Positions 1 through 8,082 of a stretch of DNA of 27,142 bases are shown here, piece by piece. Each line of letters begins with the position of its first letter. The first letter of the stretch is position 1. The notes under the pieces are model-generated. The model was not told where the DNA came from and did no database searches. It worked only from the letters and a program-made list of their open reading frames with translations. Made by a program: the position numbers and the translations under genes. Source of the stretch: Candidatus Pelagibacter sp. (GTDB lineage Bacteria; Pseudomonadota; Alphaproteobacteria; Pelagibacterales; Pelagibacteraceae); NCBI GenBank assembly GCA_028095445.1, contig JAOHCJ010000009.1, forward strand, positions 1-27,142, written 5' to 3'.

Positions 1-1212
1 TATAAAAATAATCCAGAATTAAATGCAGAAAGGGAAAATATTCAAGTTTCTAAAGAAGATTTAAATATTTCAAGAAGTGAATTTTTACCTACTGTCACTC
101 TTTCGAGCTCTAAAAGTCAAGAACATACAGAAAAACTTACGGATAGAACAGGAGCTAACTCATCTATTAAAGATGTTGATCCTAAAACTCAATCTCTAGT
201 CATTGAACAAAAATTATTTCAAGGATTTTCGGGTATAGCGAATTTTGAAAAAAATAAGATAGGTTTAAGTCTTGCGGATGCCAAACTTATAAAAACTGAA
301 CAAGAAATTTTATATAAAGCTGTAGAAGCATATACAGGTTTAATATTTTCAAATGAAAAACTTGAGATTAATCAAAGAAATATAAATTTATTAGAGAGGC
401 AAGTAGAAACAGATCAAGCAAGACTTGAAAGAGGTCAAATCACTTTAGTTGATTTAGCACAATCAGAGTCCTCTCTTGCAGGTGCTCAAGCAAAATTTAT
501 TGAGGCAAAAAATGAAACAGTTACTGCTAAGCTTATTTATGAAAAAATAATTGGACCTATCCTTAATATGAACGATCTAAATAAAAAATCTGACATTAAT
601 TTAAAAATTCCTGATAGTTTAAGTAAAGCAATAGAAATTTCAAAAAATAACAATCCCAACTTAATTATAGCAAAATTAGATTTTGAAAGATCAGAAAAAG
701 ACGTTGTAATAGCTAGAGCAGATCTTTCACCTTCAGCTTCACTTTCTTTAAATTCAACTAAAACAGATGATTTAAGCTCAAGCTTTGATGAAAAAGATCA
801 AGAAACAATAAAGGCAACTATTTCATGGCCTATTTTTAAGGGTGGTAAAAATACAGCAACACTTAAAAGAAGTAAAAATTTAAAAAATCAAACAAAATTA
901 TTATTTGATAATGCTATAAAAACAAATGAGACAAGCGTAGCAAGCGCATGGTCAAGTTTTCAATCATCAAAAAGTTTATTGAATTCAGTCAATCTGCAAG
1001 TCAAAGCTGCAGAAATTGCAAATGAAGGAATAACAGTTGAATATGAATCTGGCCTTGGAAGATCAACACTAGATGTAATTCAATCAAATTCAATCTTGCT
1101 TACATCTCAAATAAGTTTGGCACAGTCTGAGAGAAATTATTTACTTTCTCAATTTAAACTGCTTCAATCAGTTGGGCTTTTAAAAAATGACTATCTAAAA
1201 CTAGAGAATTAA
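1..1212 (+). CDS. TolC-family outer membrane efflux protein, 3' part (5' end outside window)
   Basis: Frame 1 is open from the first base to the TAA at 1210-1212, giving 403 residues without a start; the ATG at 568 is internal. The protein matches the TolC/OEP family, whose trimers form the outer-membrane channel and periplasmic tunnel of type I secretion and RND efflux systems. Two halves of similar layout are visible. The first has NNPELNAEREN at the window start and FQGFSGIANFEKNKIG. The second has NNPNLIIAKLDFERSEKDV, then the paired motif FKGGKNTATLKRSKN, and ends with YESGLGRSTLDVIQSNSILL. The long Ala/Ser/Gln/Glu-rich stretches fit the helical coiled-coil tunnel. No inner-membrane or adaptor partner lies within the window, so the exported substrate is unknown. 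The family call is firm; calling it tolC itself is not justified. Confidence 0.88.
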   Translation, partial: YKNNPELNAERENIQVSKEDLNISRSEFLPTVTLSSSKSQEHTEKLTDRTGANSSIKDVDPKTQSLVIEQKLFQGFSGIANFEKNKIGLSLADAKLIKTEQEILYKAVEAYTGLIFSNEKLEINQRNINLLERQVETDQARLERGQITLVDLAQSESSLAGAQAKFIEAKNETVTAKLIYEKIIGPILNMNDLNKKSDINLKIPDSLSKAIEISKNNNPNLIIAKLDFERSEKDVVIARADLSPSASLSLNSTKTDDLSSSFDEKDQETIKATISWPIFKGGKNTATLKRSKNLKNQTKLLFDNAIKTNETSVASAWSSFQSSKSLLNSVNLQVKAAEIANEGITVEYESGLGRSTLDVIQSNSILLTSQISLAQSERNYLLSQFKLLQSVGLLKNDYLKLEN

Positions 1213-1230
1213 AGGCTTTTTTGGCCTAAT
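1213..1230 (+). terminator. Possible weak stem-loop after the TolC-family gene
   Basis: Directly after the stop codon, AGGC (1213-1216) can pair with GCCT (1224-1227) around a T-rich loop. The stem has only 4 bp and no clean T-tract follows it, so it is at best a weak terminator or a 3'-end stabiliser. Confidence 0.22.
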
Positions 1231-1250
1231 ATTTTAGCTATTGATAATGA

Positions 1251-1265
1251 GAACAAAATGTGTAC
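1251..1265 (+). promoter_or_regulatory. Candidate LexA/SOS-type site upstream of recA
   Basis: The sequence reads GAAC-N7-GTAC. The alphaproteobacterial LexA box is GAAC-N7-GAAC (or its complement GTTC-N7-GTTC), so spacing is right but one base of the second half-site is off. It lies 50-64 bp before the recA ATG, a plausible operator position. An overlapping TGTA-N7-TACA inverted repeat (1261-1275) is an alternative reading. No LexA gene is in the window. This is a motif guess only. Confidence 0.25.
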
Positions 1266-1314
1266 ATTTAATACATGATTCGAACACTAAATATTTTAAC
1301 AAAAAGGGCAAAAA

Positions 1315-2463
1315 ATGACTAAAAATAACCTAAAAGTAGTTAAATCTACAAAAGCACAACAAACAGAAGGCAGCGAAAAAAACAAAGCTTTAGACGCGGC
1401 AATGAGCCAAATTATCGATAATTTTGGAAAAGGATCGGTAATGAAACTTGGCCAAAGAAGAGCAATGGACGTTGAATCAGTTTCAACTGGATCATTAAGC
1501 TTAGATGTAGCACTTGGAATAGGTGGCTTACCAAAAGGTAGAGTTATTGAGGTCTATGGGCCAGAATCATCTGGTAAAACAACATTAGCATTACAAGTAT
1601 TAGCAGAAGCTCAAAAAGCTGGAGGAATATGTGCCTTTATAGATGCAGAGCATGCTTTAGATCCAGTTTATGCAAAAAAACTTGGTGTAGATACTGAAGA
1701 ATTATTAATTTCACAACCTGATACTGGTGAGCAAGCTCTAGAAATCGCCGATACTTTAGTAAAATCAGGATCGGTTTCTGTTATCGTAATTGACTCTGTT
1801 GCAGCACTAACACCTAGAGCTGAAATTGAAGGAGAAATGGGAGATCACCATGTGGGTCTTCAATCAAGATTAATGAGTCAAGCTTTAAGAAAACTAACAG
1901 GCTCAATCTCAAGCACAAACACAATGATGATTTTTATTAACCAAATTAGAATGAAAATTGGAGTTATGTTTGGAAGTCCAGAGACTACATCTGGCGGAAA
2001 CGCACTTAAATTCTATTCATCTGTTAGAATGGATATTAGAAGAATTGGTGCCATTAAAAATGGAGATGAAATTATTGGTAACTCAACAAGAGTTAAAGTG
2101 GTCAAAAATAAAGTAGCACCACCATTTAAAGTTGTTGAATTTGATCTAATGTATGGCAAAGGTATTAGTAAAGTAGGTGAATTAGTTGACCTTGGTGCAA
2201 AAGCTGACATTGTTGAAAAAGCTGGAGCTTGGTATGCTTATAAAGGAGAAAAGATTGGCCAAGGAAGAGAAAACGCTAAAATTTATCTTGAGCAAAACCC
2301 TAAAATTGCAGCAGAAATAGAAATGGCAATAAGGGAAAAAGCAGGAGTAATAGCAAAAAAAATTGAAGGAAATCCACTTGATCCAGAAAAGGCAGCAAAA
2401 GATCAAATAGAGGATCCTAAAGTAGAAAAAAAAGAAGAAGCAACACCTACAAAAAAAAATTAG
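1315..2463 (+). CDS. recA: Recombinase A (RecA)
   Basis: RecA is the ATP-dependent strand-exchange protein of homologous recombination and DNA repair, and the co-protease for LexA. The 382-residue product is slightly longer than the usual 350 or so because of a lysine-rich N-terminal extension (about 25 residues) and a charged C-terminal tail. Walker A is GPESSGKTT (residues 82-90). The Walker B region reads [10 protein letters not shown]. The loop regions are conserved: [20 protein letters not shown] and [14 protein letters not shown] followed by [16 protein letters not shown]. The start ATG has AGGG about 8 bases upstream. The gene stands alone between the TolC-family gene and the accessory block, and ends in a strong intrinsic terminator. 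A possible SOS-type operator lies upstream. There is no sign of damage, and identification is essentially certain. Confidence 0.99.
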   Translation: MTKNNLKVVKSTKAQQTEGSEKNKALDAAMSQIIDNFGKGSVMKLGQRRAMDVESVSTGSLSLDVALGIGGLPKGRVIEVYGPESSGKTTLALQVLAEAQKAGGICAFIDAEHALDPVYAKKLGVDTEELLISQPDTGEQALEIADTLVKSGSVSVIVIDSVAALTPRAEIEGEMGDHHVGLQSRLMSQALRKLTGSISSTNTMMIFINQIRMKIGVMFGSPETTSGGNALKFYSSVRMDIRRIGAIKNGDEIIGNSTRVKVVKNKVAPPFKVVEFDLMYGKGISKVGELVDLGAKADIVEKAGAWYAYKGEKIGQGRENAKIYLEQNPKIAAEIEMAIREKAGVIAKKIEGNPLDPEKAAKDQIEDPKVEKKEEATPTKKN

Positions 2464-2484
2464 TTAAAGTCATCTTTAATTATT

Positions 2485-2513
2485 AAAAGGCGCTTAATTT
2501 AAGCGCCTTTTTT
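2485..2513 (+). terminator. Intrinsic terminator of recA
   Basis: A perfect inverted repeat is centred on 2498. AAAAGGCGCTT (2485-2495) pairs with AAGCGCCTTTT (2501-2511), and the T-run extends to 2513. The GC core GGCGC/GCGCC and T-tract are typical of a Rho-independent terminator 22 bp after the recA stop. Its right half recurs at 4067-4089. Confidence 0.92.
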
Positions 2514-2517
2514 CCCT
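2495..2517 (+). repeat. Left copy of a 23-bp direct repeat (loop and right arm of the recA terminator)
   Basis: Bases 2495-2517 are identical to 4067-4089. This copy includes the last base of the left stem arm, the loop, the complete right arm, the T-run and CCCT of the recA terminator. The two copies bound a 1.55-kb stretch holding an accessory minus-strand gene. Confidence 0.9.
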
Positions 2518-2569
2518 GACTATCTCTAGGAATACCAACGCTTATTTAAACATACTCACACCAGAAACT

Positions 2570-2606
2570 TGATTTATCTCTAAATGTTCTAGTCTATGTT
2601 CTAGTT
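2570..2606 (+). repeat. 37-bp repeat A, left copy
   Basis: Identical over 37 bases to 3915-3951 and in the same orientation. It contains two copies of ATGTTCTAG 12 bp apart. Read on the minus strand it lies just past the stop codon of the 15-codon signal-peptide remnant, whereas the right copy lies upstream of the intact gene's start. Confidence 0.9.
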
Positions 2607-2609
2607 GTC

Positions 2610-2657
2610 CTATAAAATCCTACAACCCAGAACCACGATCCCTAAAAGTTTTTTCAT
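2610..2657 (-). pseudogene. 15-codon remnant of a second signal-peptide gene start, overlapping the upstream gene by ATGA
   Basis: On the minus strand an ATG at 2657-2655 overlaps the TGA stop of the upstream secreted-protein gene (ATGA at 2657-2654). It opens a short frame, MKKLLGIVVLGCRIL, ending at TAG (2612-2610). Its first ten residues nearly copy the signal-peptide start of the neighbouring gene (MQKLLGIIVLG). At the DNA level 2625-2653 matches 3845-3873 at 26 of 29 positions, and all three differences are C/T transitions. After the LG motif the similarity stops and the frame closes. The simplest reading is the head of a second, related secreted-protein gene whose body has been lost. 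A functional leader peptide is less likely but not excluded. Confidence 0.55.
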
Positions 2658-3877
2658 TTACTAGCAGCACTACTATTTTTGCATATATGTTGCCCATAAA
2701 GATTAGGATGAGTAAAATTACCTTTCTTTTTTCTACAAAAAACATCGTAAGGATCCCATGAATCTTTTGCTGTGGGTGTAACAAAAACACTCTTAGCTAA
2801 ATCAGGGCATCCTTCAATATCATGTCTATAATAAGTATCATTTTTACTATCTATTTTAGTTGAAAGAATACCTTTACCTAATACGTCTGAACCTTTAACG
2901 TGTGTACCTTCATAAGTTCTTTTACCACATGCATAAGCAGCGCCCTGTGTGTGAAACAATTCATGAAGAATAACTAAATCCATATCTGGTTGTCCGTAAG
3001 ATTTAACTGCAGGTGTAAAGATTACCGTATAGGGTACACCACCTTCACCACCGACGTCATTTCCATCTCTGTGATTAAAACCTGTAAATGTTGCATAAAC
3101 TTTTTTAGGATTATCAAAACCTTTTTCTTTGAGATAGCGATAAACTAAGCTCTCCGGGGCATGAGTATTATCTAATTGTTTTTTTAAAACATTCATTCTC
3201 ACAAAGGTTACATCCAGCTTTCCTTCTTTAGTCATATCTAATTTAAACTGATGACCTATACCATTTGATTTTTTAGTTTTTGCAGACATTTTTAAAAATT
3301 TTTTATTTACAGTTTTTATCCTTTTTTCAATCCAGCCATTTATATCTAATTCTGTATCTTTACCATCTAATGATAATAAATAGATAAAATGAATTTGATA
3401 ATCGTCACTTACATCAGGTTGATCTTCAAAAAATCTTCTTGGTTTTGTATCCATTTTTACATTCTTTTCTTCTAGCGCTTTTGCTTCTGCTATTTTAGTT
3501 TTTGCTATGGTTGATGCTTTAGCCTTGTCGTATTTCCAAACAATTTCATCATTAACTGCATACAAATAACATTCTTTGCCTGTATATTTCTTGGCAGATT
3601 TCATACATTGTTTATATGTTTTCTTATGAAGTTTTTCTAAATCCTTACCTTTATTGGCTGCCCAGGAATATAGGTCATAATTACAACTAGCATAGAGAAC
3701 GCCGGTTTGATTTTTTTTTATTAATTCTTTTAAATGTTTTTTTATAAGTTTTTTGTGTTGAAATTTAAGCGCTTTATCACACCCTGCAATAGATGTTACT
3801 CCAGGTTCATTAACACCTGCATTAGCATTCCCACTTAACAACAAACCTAGAACTATGATCCCTAAAAGTTTTTGCAC
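2654..3877 (-). CDS. Secreted protein with HExxH zinc-peptidase-like motif (accessory, family not identified)
   Basis: A 407-residue product starts at GTG (3877-3875); an in-frame stop lies 9 codons upstream, so no earlier start exists after it. Residues 1-20 are a clear Sec signal peptide ending NANA, so the protein should be exported. Residues about 60-115 form a Cys-containing module (C65, C91, C103) ending CYLYAVNDEIVW. Residues 116-150 are charged and probably helical. The C-terminal half contains ILHELFHTQGA, a zincin HExxHxxG motif at 305-312 (H305, E306, H309). The usual third metzincin ligand position is Tyr here; D331 in HVKGSDVLG or another downstream residue might serve instead. 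Eight cysteines in the mature chain fit disulfides. The gene runs opposite to its neighbours inside a repeat-bounded block. Metallopeptidase activity is inferred from one motif; the substrate is unknown and a broken active site is possible. Confidence 0.7.
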   Translation of the reverse strand: MQKLLGIIVLGLLLSGNANAGVNEPGVTSIAGCDKALKFQHKKLIKKHLKELIKKNQTGVLYASCNYDLYSWAANKGKDLEKLHKKTYKQCMKSAKKYTGKECYLYAVNDEIVWKYDKAKASTIAKTKIAEAKALEEKNVKMDTKPRRFFEDQPDVSDDYQIHFIYLLSLDGKDTELDINGWIEKRIKTVNKKFLKMSAKTKKSNGIGHQFKLDMTKEGKLDVTFVRMNVLKKQLDNTHAPESLVYRYLKEKGFDNPKKVYATFTGFNHRDGNDVGGEGGVPYTVIFTPAVKSYGQPDMDLVILHELFHTQGAAYACGKRTYEGTHVKGSDVLGKGILSTKIDSKNDTYYRHDIEGCPDLAKSVFVTPTAKDSWDPYDVFCRKKKGNFTHPNLYGQHICKNSSAASK

Positions 3878-3914
3878 TATTAAATGTTATCAAAAGTTTC
3901 GAAAATTAACCATC

Positions 3915-3951
3915 TGATTTATCTCTAAATGTTCTAGTCTATGTTCTAGTT
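3915..3951 (+). repeat. 37-bp repeat A, right copy
   Basis: Exact copy of 2570-2606. On the minus strand it sits 38-74 bp upstream of the GTG start of the secreted-protein gene, where promoter or operator elements would lie. Its internal 12-bp-spaced CTAGAACAT direct repeat resembles paired half-sites for a DNA-binding protein, but no regulator can be named. Confidence 0.9.
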
Positions 3952-4010
3952 TGTTACTTAATTTGACGAGTCTTTATGCAATTTATTTTTTATGAATTTT
4001 AAATCATCCG

Positions 4011-4053
4011 CATAACTAGTGTAAGCTAGTGTGAGCTAGTGTGAGGTAGTGTG
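4011..4053 (+). repeat. 10-bp tandem repeat, about 4.3 units
   Basis: Four successive 10-base units read CATAACTAGT, GTAAGCTAGT, GTGAGCTAGT and GTGAGGTAGT, followed by GTG. The units drift progressively, as expected from slippage followed by point changes. It lies in the 255-bp non-coding stretch between the secreted-protein gene and alaS, just before the second copy of the terminator half. Confidence 0.85.
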
Positions 4054-4066
4054 TCCCTCAAGTGCA

Positions 4067-4089
4067 TAATTTAAGCGCCTTTTTTCCCT
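4067..4089 (+). repeat. Right copy of the 23-bp direct repeat (orphan half-terminator)
   Basis: Identical to 2495-2517 but without the left stem arm of the recA terminator (GTGCA precedes it instead of GGCGC). It cannot form the strong hairpin and should not terminate well. It lies 43 bp before the alaS start and marks the right border of the accessory block. Confidence 0.9.
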
Positions 4090-4132
4090 ACAGTTACCTA
4101 GACATCAAATAAAAAAGCTGTATTTTAAAAGT

Positions 4133-6799
4133 ATGGCTGACAAAACATTAAACGAAATTAGAAGTACTTTTTTAAATTATTTTGAAAAAAATGATCACAA
4201 AATAGTTGATTCTAGTAATTTAGTTCCAAACAATGATCCAACACTAATGTTTGCAAATTCAGGAATGGTTCAATTCAAAAATGTATTCACCGGTTTAGAA
4301 AAAAAAGACTATATGAGAGCGACCACTTCCCAAAAATGTGTCCGTGCCGGGGGTAAACATAATGATTTAGAAAATGTTGGTTACACACCTAGGCATCATA
4401 CATTTTTTGAAATGCTTGGAAATTTTTCATTTGGTGATTATTTTAAAGAAGAAGCAATAAGTTATGCTTGGAACTTAATCACTAAAGATTTTGGAATAAA
4501 TAAAAATCGTCTTTATGTAACTGTATTTAATGAAGATGAAGAAGCTTTTAAGTTTTGGAAGAAAATAGCAGGTTTTAATGATGATAGAATTATAAAAATA
4601 TCCACGTCAGATAATTTCTGGTCAATGGGAGATACTGGGCCATGTGGACCATGTTCAGAAATTTTTTACGATCATGGAGATCATCTAGAAGGCGGGCTAC
4701 CTGGAACTAAAGACGAGGATGGGAATAGGTTCATTGAGATTTGGAATCTTGTATTTATGCAATATGAACAAATTTCAAAGGATAGAAGAATTAATTTACC
4801 AAAACCATCAGTTGACACAGGAATGGGACTTGAAAGAATTGCAGCACTATTACAAGGCACACATGACAATTATGAAACAGATCATTTTAAAAAGTTAATT
4901 CAATCTACTTCAGATATTGTTAAAAAAAAACCAAATGAAACTAATTATTCAAGTTTTAGAGTTATTGCTGATCACTTGAGAGCAAGCTCTTTTTTAATTG
5001 CCGAAGGAGTTTTGCCTTCAAACGAAGGCAGAGGTTATGTTCTTAGACGAATTATGAGAAGAGGTATGAGACACTCTCATTTATTAGGATCTAAAGAACC
5101 AGTTTTTTATAATTTATTTGAAACTCTTAAAAATGAAATGTCAGGAAATTACCCAGAATTAAAGAGAGCAGAATCTTTAATTAAAGAAACTTTAAAAATG
5201 GAAGAAGAAAAGTTTTTAGTTTTATTAGATAGAGGAATAAAAATATTAAATGATGAAATATCTAAAATAGATAAAGTACTTTCTGGAGATGTTGCGTTCA
5301 AATTATATGATACCTATGGTTTCCCATTAGATCTTACTGAAGATATTTTAAAAAATAAATCTTTATCAATTGATACAAAAAAATTTCATTTATTAATGAA
5401 AGAAAGCAGAGAGCTTGCAAAAAAAAATTGGAAAGGATCTGGAGACGCTGCAATTGAAGATATTTGGTTTGAAATTAAGGATCGATTAGGTGCCACTGAG
5501 TTTTTAGGCTATGAAACACATCAAGCTGAAGGTGCAGTTTTATCTTTATTAACAGATAGCAAAGAAGTTAAAGAATTAAAAAAAAATGATACAGGAATGG
5601 TTATAACTAACCAAACACCATTTTATGGTGAGTCTGGTGGTCAAGTTGGTGATACTGGTGAAATAATTTCAGGAGATTTTAAATTTGAAGTAGCAGATGT
5701 TCAAAAAAAATTAGGGGATCTCTTTGTTCATTATGGAAAAGTAATAAGTGGTTCTGTAAAACTTAAAGATAGTGTAGAAATGAAAATAGACGAAGATAGA
5801 CGAGATAATACTTGCGCATATCATTCTGCCACACATTTGCTTCATGAGTCCTTGAGAAGAGTTTTAGGTGCTCATGTAACACAAAAAGGTTCTTTGGTCG
5901 AACCTACCAGGTTGAGATTTGATTTTAATCACATGAAATCAATTTCTATTGAAGAAATTACAAAAATTGAAGCATTTGTAAATTCAATTATTGCAAATAA
6001 AACAGATGTAAAAACAAGATTAATGACACCAGACGAAGCAGTCGAAAATGGTGCCTTAGCATTATTTGGGGAAAAGTATGGAGATGAAGTTAGGGTACTT
6101 TCAATGGGCAATGAAAATGAAAAATTTTTTTCAACTGAATTGTGTGGAGGCACTCATGTAAAAAATACAGGTGATATTGGTAAATTTAAAATTGTGAGCC
6201 AATCTTCGATTGCTGCGGGGGTCCGAAGAATAGAAGCCTTAAGAGATAAACAGCTTGAAAATTATTTAAAAAATAAAGAAAAACTATCTAATATTTCATC
6301 TAAAAAAGATGATGAGTTAATTAAAGATCTAAGCCAACAAATAATAAAATTAAGTAGTAAACCAAATTTAGAAAAAATAGATAAAAAAACTTTAATTAAA
6401 AATCTAACAAAACAATTAGAGGCAATATCGATTAACTCAATTTTAGAGAATAAATCTAAAAATATAATTAAAGATACAGAAATTAATGGAGTAAAATTAA
6501 GATTTCAAAACGTTAAAGGATTGCCTTCAAAAGAGCTAAGAAAACTTGTCGATAAAGGCAAAAAAGAATTGGTTGAGGGTATTGTGATAGTGTTTACAAG
6601 TAATGATGATAAAGTTGGAATAGCAGTTGGAGTATCTGATAAATTAACAGATAGATTTGATGCTGTTCAGTTTGTTAAAATTGGTTCAGAGATTATTGGA
6701 GGTCATGGTGGTGGTGGAAGAAAAGATTTTGCTCAAGCTGGAGGGCAAGATCAATCTAAAATAGATAAAGCTTTTGAAAAAATTAAGACTTTAATTTAA
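4133..6799 (+). CDS. alaS: Alanyl-tRNA synthetase
   Basis: AlaS charges tRNA-Ala and hydrolyses mischarged Ser- and Gly-tRNA-Ala in the cytoplasm. The 888-residue length is normal for bacterial AlaS. The N-terminal class II catalytic core is conserved ([20 protein letters not shown], then [18 protein letters not shown]). The editing domain has its zinc-site motifs: HSATH (residues 564-568) and CGGTH (671-675). The C-terminal domain carries the glycine-rich [16 protein letters not shown] from residue 856. The ATG at 4133 gives the standard family N-terminus ([19 protein letters not shown]). The gene is the first intact one after the accessory block. Its 3' end overlaps the convergent icd gene by 9 bp with no hairpin between them. 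Identification is certain. Confidence 0.99.
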   Translation: MADKTLNEIRSTFLNYFEKNDHKIVDSSNLVPNNDPTLMFANSGMVQFKNVFTGLEKKDYMRATTSQKCVRAGGKHNDLENVGYTPRHHTFFEMLGNFSFGDYFKEEAISYAWNLITKDFGINKNRLYVTVFNEDEEAFKFWKKIAGFNDDRIIKISTSDNFWSMGDTGPCGPCSEIFYDHGDHLEGGLPGTKDEDGNRFIEIWNLVFMQYEQISKDRRINLPKPSVDTGMGLERIAALLQGTHDNYETDHFKKLIQSTSDIVKKKPNETNYSSFRVIADHLRASSFLIAEGVLPSNEGRGYVLRRIMRRGMRHSHLLGSKEPVFYNLFETLKNEMSGNYPELKRAESLIKETLKMEEEKFLVLLDRGIKILNDEISKIDKVLSGDVAFKLYDTYGFPLDLTEDILKNKSLSIDTKKFHLLMKESRELAKKNWKGSGDAAIEDIWFEIKDRLGATEFLGYETHQAEGAVLSLLTDSKEVKELKKNDTGMVITNQTPFYGESGGQVGDTGEIISGDFKFEVADVQKKLGDLFVHYGKVISGSVKLKDSVEMKIDEDRRDNTCAYHSATHLLHESLRRVLGAHVTQKGSLVEPTRLRFDFNHMKSISIEEITKIEAFVNSIIANKTDVKTRLMTPDEAVENGALALFGEKYGDEVRVLSMGNENEKFFSTELCGGTHVKNTGDIGKFKIVSQSSIAAGVRRIEALRDKQLENYLKNKEKLSNISSKKDDELIKDLSQQIIKLSSKPNLEKIDKKTLIKNLTKQLEAISINSILENKSKNIIKDTEINGVKLRFQNVKGLPSKELRKLVDKGKKELVEGIVIVFTSNDDKVGIAVGVSDKLTDRFDAVQFVKIGSEIIGGHGGGGRKDFAQAGGQDQSKIDKAFEKIKTLI

Positions 6800-8005
6800 T
6801 TTATTTTTTAAATTTTTATCAATTTCATCTAAAAACTGGTTAGTTGTTAGATATTTACTTGATGGTCCAATTAATATTGCTAAATCTTTTGTCATTGATC
6901 CACTCTCAACACAATTTATGCAAACACTTTCTAGTGTTTTTGAAAATTTAATTAACTCAATATTATTATCCAATTTACCTCTATGAGCTAAACCTCTGGT
7001 CCAAGCAAATATTGATGCGATAGGATTAGTAGAAGTTTCTTTGCCTTGTTGATGCATTCTATAGTGTCTTGTTACCGTACCATGGGCAGCCTCTGCCTCC
7101 ATTATTTTTCCATCTGGAGTGAGCAGAACACTAGTCATCAATCCTAAAGATCCGTATCCTTGAGCCATAGTATCAGACTGCACATCTCCATCATAATTTT
7201 TACAAGCCCAAATATATTTACCACTCCATTTCATTGCACAAGCAACCATGTCATCAATTAATCGATGTTCGTAAGTAATTTTTAATTTTTCAAATTCATT
7301 TTTAAATTCTTTTTCAAAAACTTCCTGAAAAATATCCTTAAATCGACCATCATATTGTTTTAAAATCGTATTTTTTGTAGATAGATACACAGGCCATTCT
7401 TTAATTAAACCATAACCAAAACATGATCTAGCAAAGTCCTCTATAGATTTATCTAAATTGTACATTGATAAAGCTATCCCTGGTCCAGGAAAATTAAAAA
7501 CTTCATACTTTATTTCTTCACTGCCATCTTCAGCTGTCCATTTTACTTCCATCTTTCCTTTTCCAGGAACTTTGAAATCTGTTGCTCTATATTGATCTCC
7601 AAATGCATGTCTTCCAATAATTACGGGGTCAGTCCATGAAGGCACTAATTTAGGAATATTTTTACAAACAATTGGTTCTCTAAAAACGGTTCCTCCAATA
7701 ATATTTCTTATCGTTCCATTAGGAGATCTCCACATTTTTTTTAAATCAAATTCTTCTACTCTTGCTTCATCAGGGGTAATTGTTGCACATTTAATCCCAA
7801 CACCAACTTTTTTAATTGCAGTAGCAGAGGCAACTGTTATTTGATCATTAGTATTGTCTCGACTTTTCATGCCTAAATCAAAATATTTAATATCTAAATC
7901 TAAATACGGAAGAATAAGTTTACTCTTGATAAACTCCCATATTATTCTTGTCATTTCATCGCCATCAAGTTCAACAACAGGGTTTTTAACCTTAATTTTA
8001 GCCAT
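6791..8005 (-). CDS. icd: Isocitrate dehydrogenase, NADP-dependent (eukaryote-like dimeric type)
   Basis: The enzyme oxidises isocitrate to 2-oxoglutarate and CO2 in the TCA cycle, making NADPH. At 404 residues it is of the homodimeric type shared with mitochondrial IDP and many alphaproteobacteria, not the E. coli Icd type. Substrate-binding residues are in SPNGTIRN (94-101) with R109. [20 protein letters not shown] (from 207) includes the catalytic Lys. The metal and NADP region reads [19 protein letters not shown] and [20 protein letters not shown]. The start is ATG (8005-8003), followed by the family-typical [17 protein letters not shown]. It is divergent from psd (77-bp gap) and overlaps the 3' end of alaS by 9 bp. 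Identification is certain; NADP use is inferred from the subfamily. Confidence 0.97.
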   Translation of the reverse strand: MAKIKVKNPVVELDGDEMTRIIWEFIKSKLILPYLDLDIKYFDLGMKSRDNTNDQITVASATAIKKVGVGIKCATITPDEARVEEFDLKKMWRSPNGTIRNIIGGTVFREPIVCKNIPKLVPSWTDPVIIGRHAFGDQYRATDFKVPGKGKMEVKWTAEDGSEEIKYEVFNFPGPGIALSMYNLDKSIEDFARSCFGYGLIKEWPVYLSTKNTILKQYDGRFKDIFQEVFEKEFKNEFEKLKITYEHRLIDDMVACAMKWSGKYIWACKNYDGDVQSDTMAQGYGSLGLMTSVLLTPDGKIMEAEAAHGTVTRHYRMHQQGKETSTNPIASIFAWTRGLAHRGKLDNNIELIKFSKTLESVCINCVESGSMTKDLAILIGPSSKYLTTNQFLDEIDKNLKNKLN

Positions 8006-8082
8006 ATTTGAATAATATATAATAGTAATTGTAATTTAGTGCTTTATATACATATTAATAAAAAATTATCAAATATTAGCTT
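8006..8082. promoter_or_regulatory. Divergent promoter region between icd and psd
   Basis: This 77-bp, almost pure AT gap separates two divergent genes and must contain, or overlap, start signals for both. TATA-like blocks (TATATAAT near 8015, TATATACAT near 8045) are present, but AT-richness makes any single -10 box untrustworthy. No operator or hairpin is evident. Confidence 0.35.

Larger units (their letters stand above)
2518..4089. other. Accessory block between recA and alaS bounded by 23-bp direct repeats
   Basis: This 1,572-bp unit is one direct-repeat copy plus the DNA between the copies. It holds one minus-strand gene for a secreted protein, a truncated second signal-peptide start, two 37-bp repeats and a 10-bp tandem repeat. 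No transposase, integrase or terminal inverted repeat is seen. The recA-alaS neighbourhood without such a gene is common in alphaproteobacteria, so the block is inferred to have been inserted or rearranged into the recA 3' end by recombination. How it got there is not shown by the sequence. Confidence 0.6.

Noticed and set aside
2013..2406. Two minus-strand open frames inside recA
   Set aside because: They lie antisense to an intact recA, have low-complexity Phe/Ser-rich products and no family resemblance. Similar antisense frames inside alaS, the glycosyltransferase gene, guaB, dctM, eamA, gcvT and gcvP were dropped for the same reason.
2570..3951. CRISPR-like repeats
   Set aside because: Only two copies 1.3 kb apart, separated by a gene and without regular spacers or cas genes.
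3915..3951. LexA box within repeat A (GTTC twice)
   Set aside because: The two GTTC half-sites are separated by 8 bases instead of the 7 required in the alphaproteobacterial site, so the match is probably accidental.
2518..4089. Insertion sequence or miniature transposable element
   Set aside because: No transposase and no terminal inverted repeats were found. The 23-bp flanking repeat is longer than most IS target duplications and derives from the recA terminator.
4067..4089. Second functional terminator before alaS
   Set aside because: The left stem arm is missing; GTGCA cannot pair well with GCGCC, so no stable hairpin forms.
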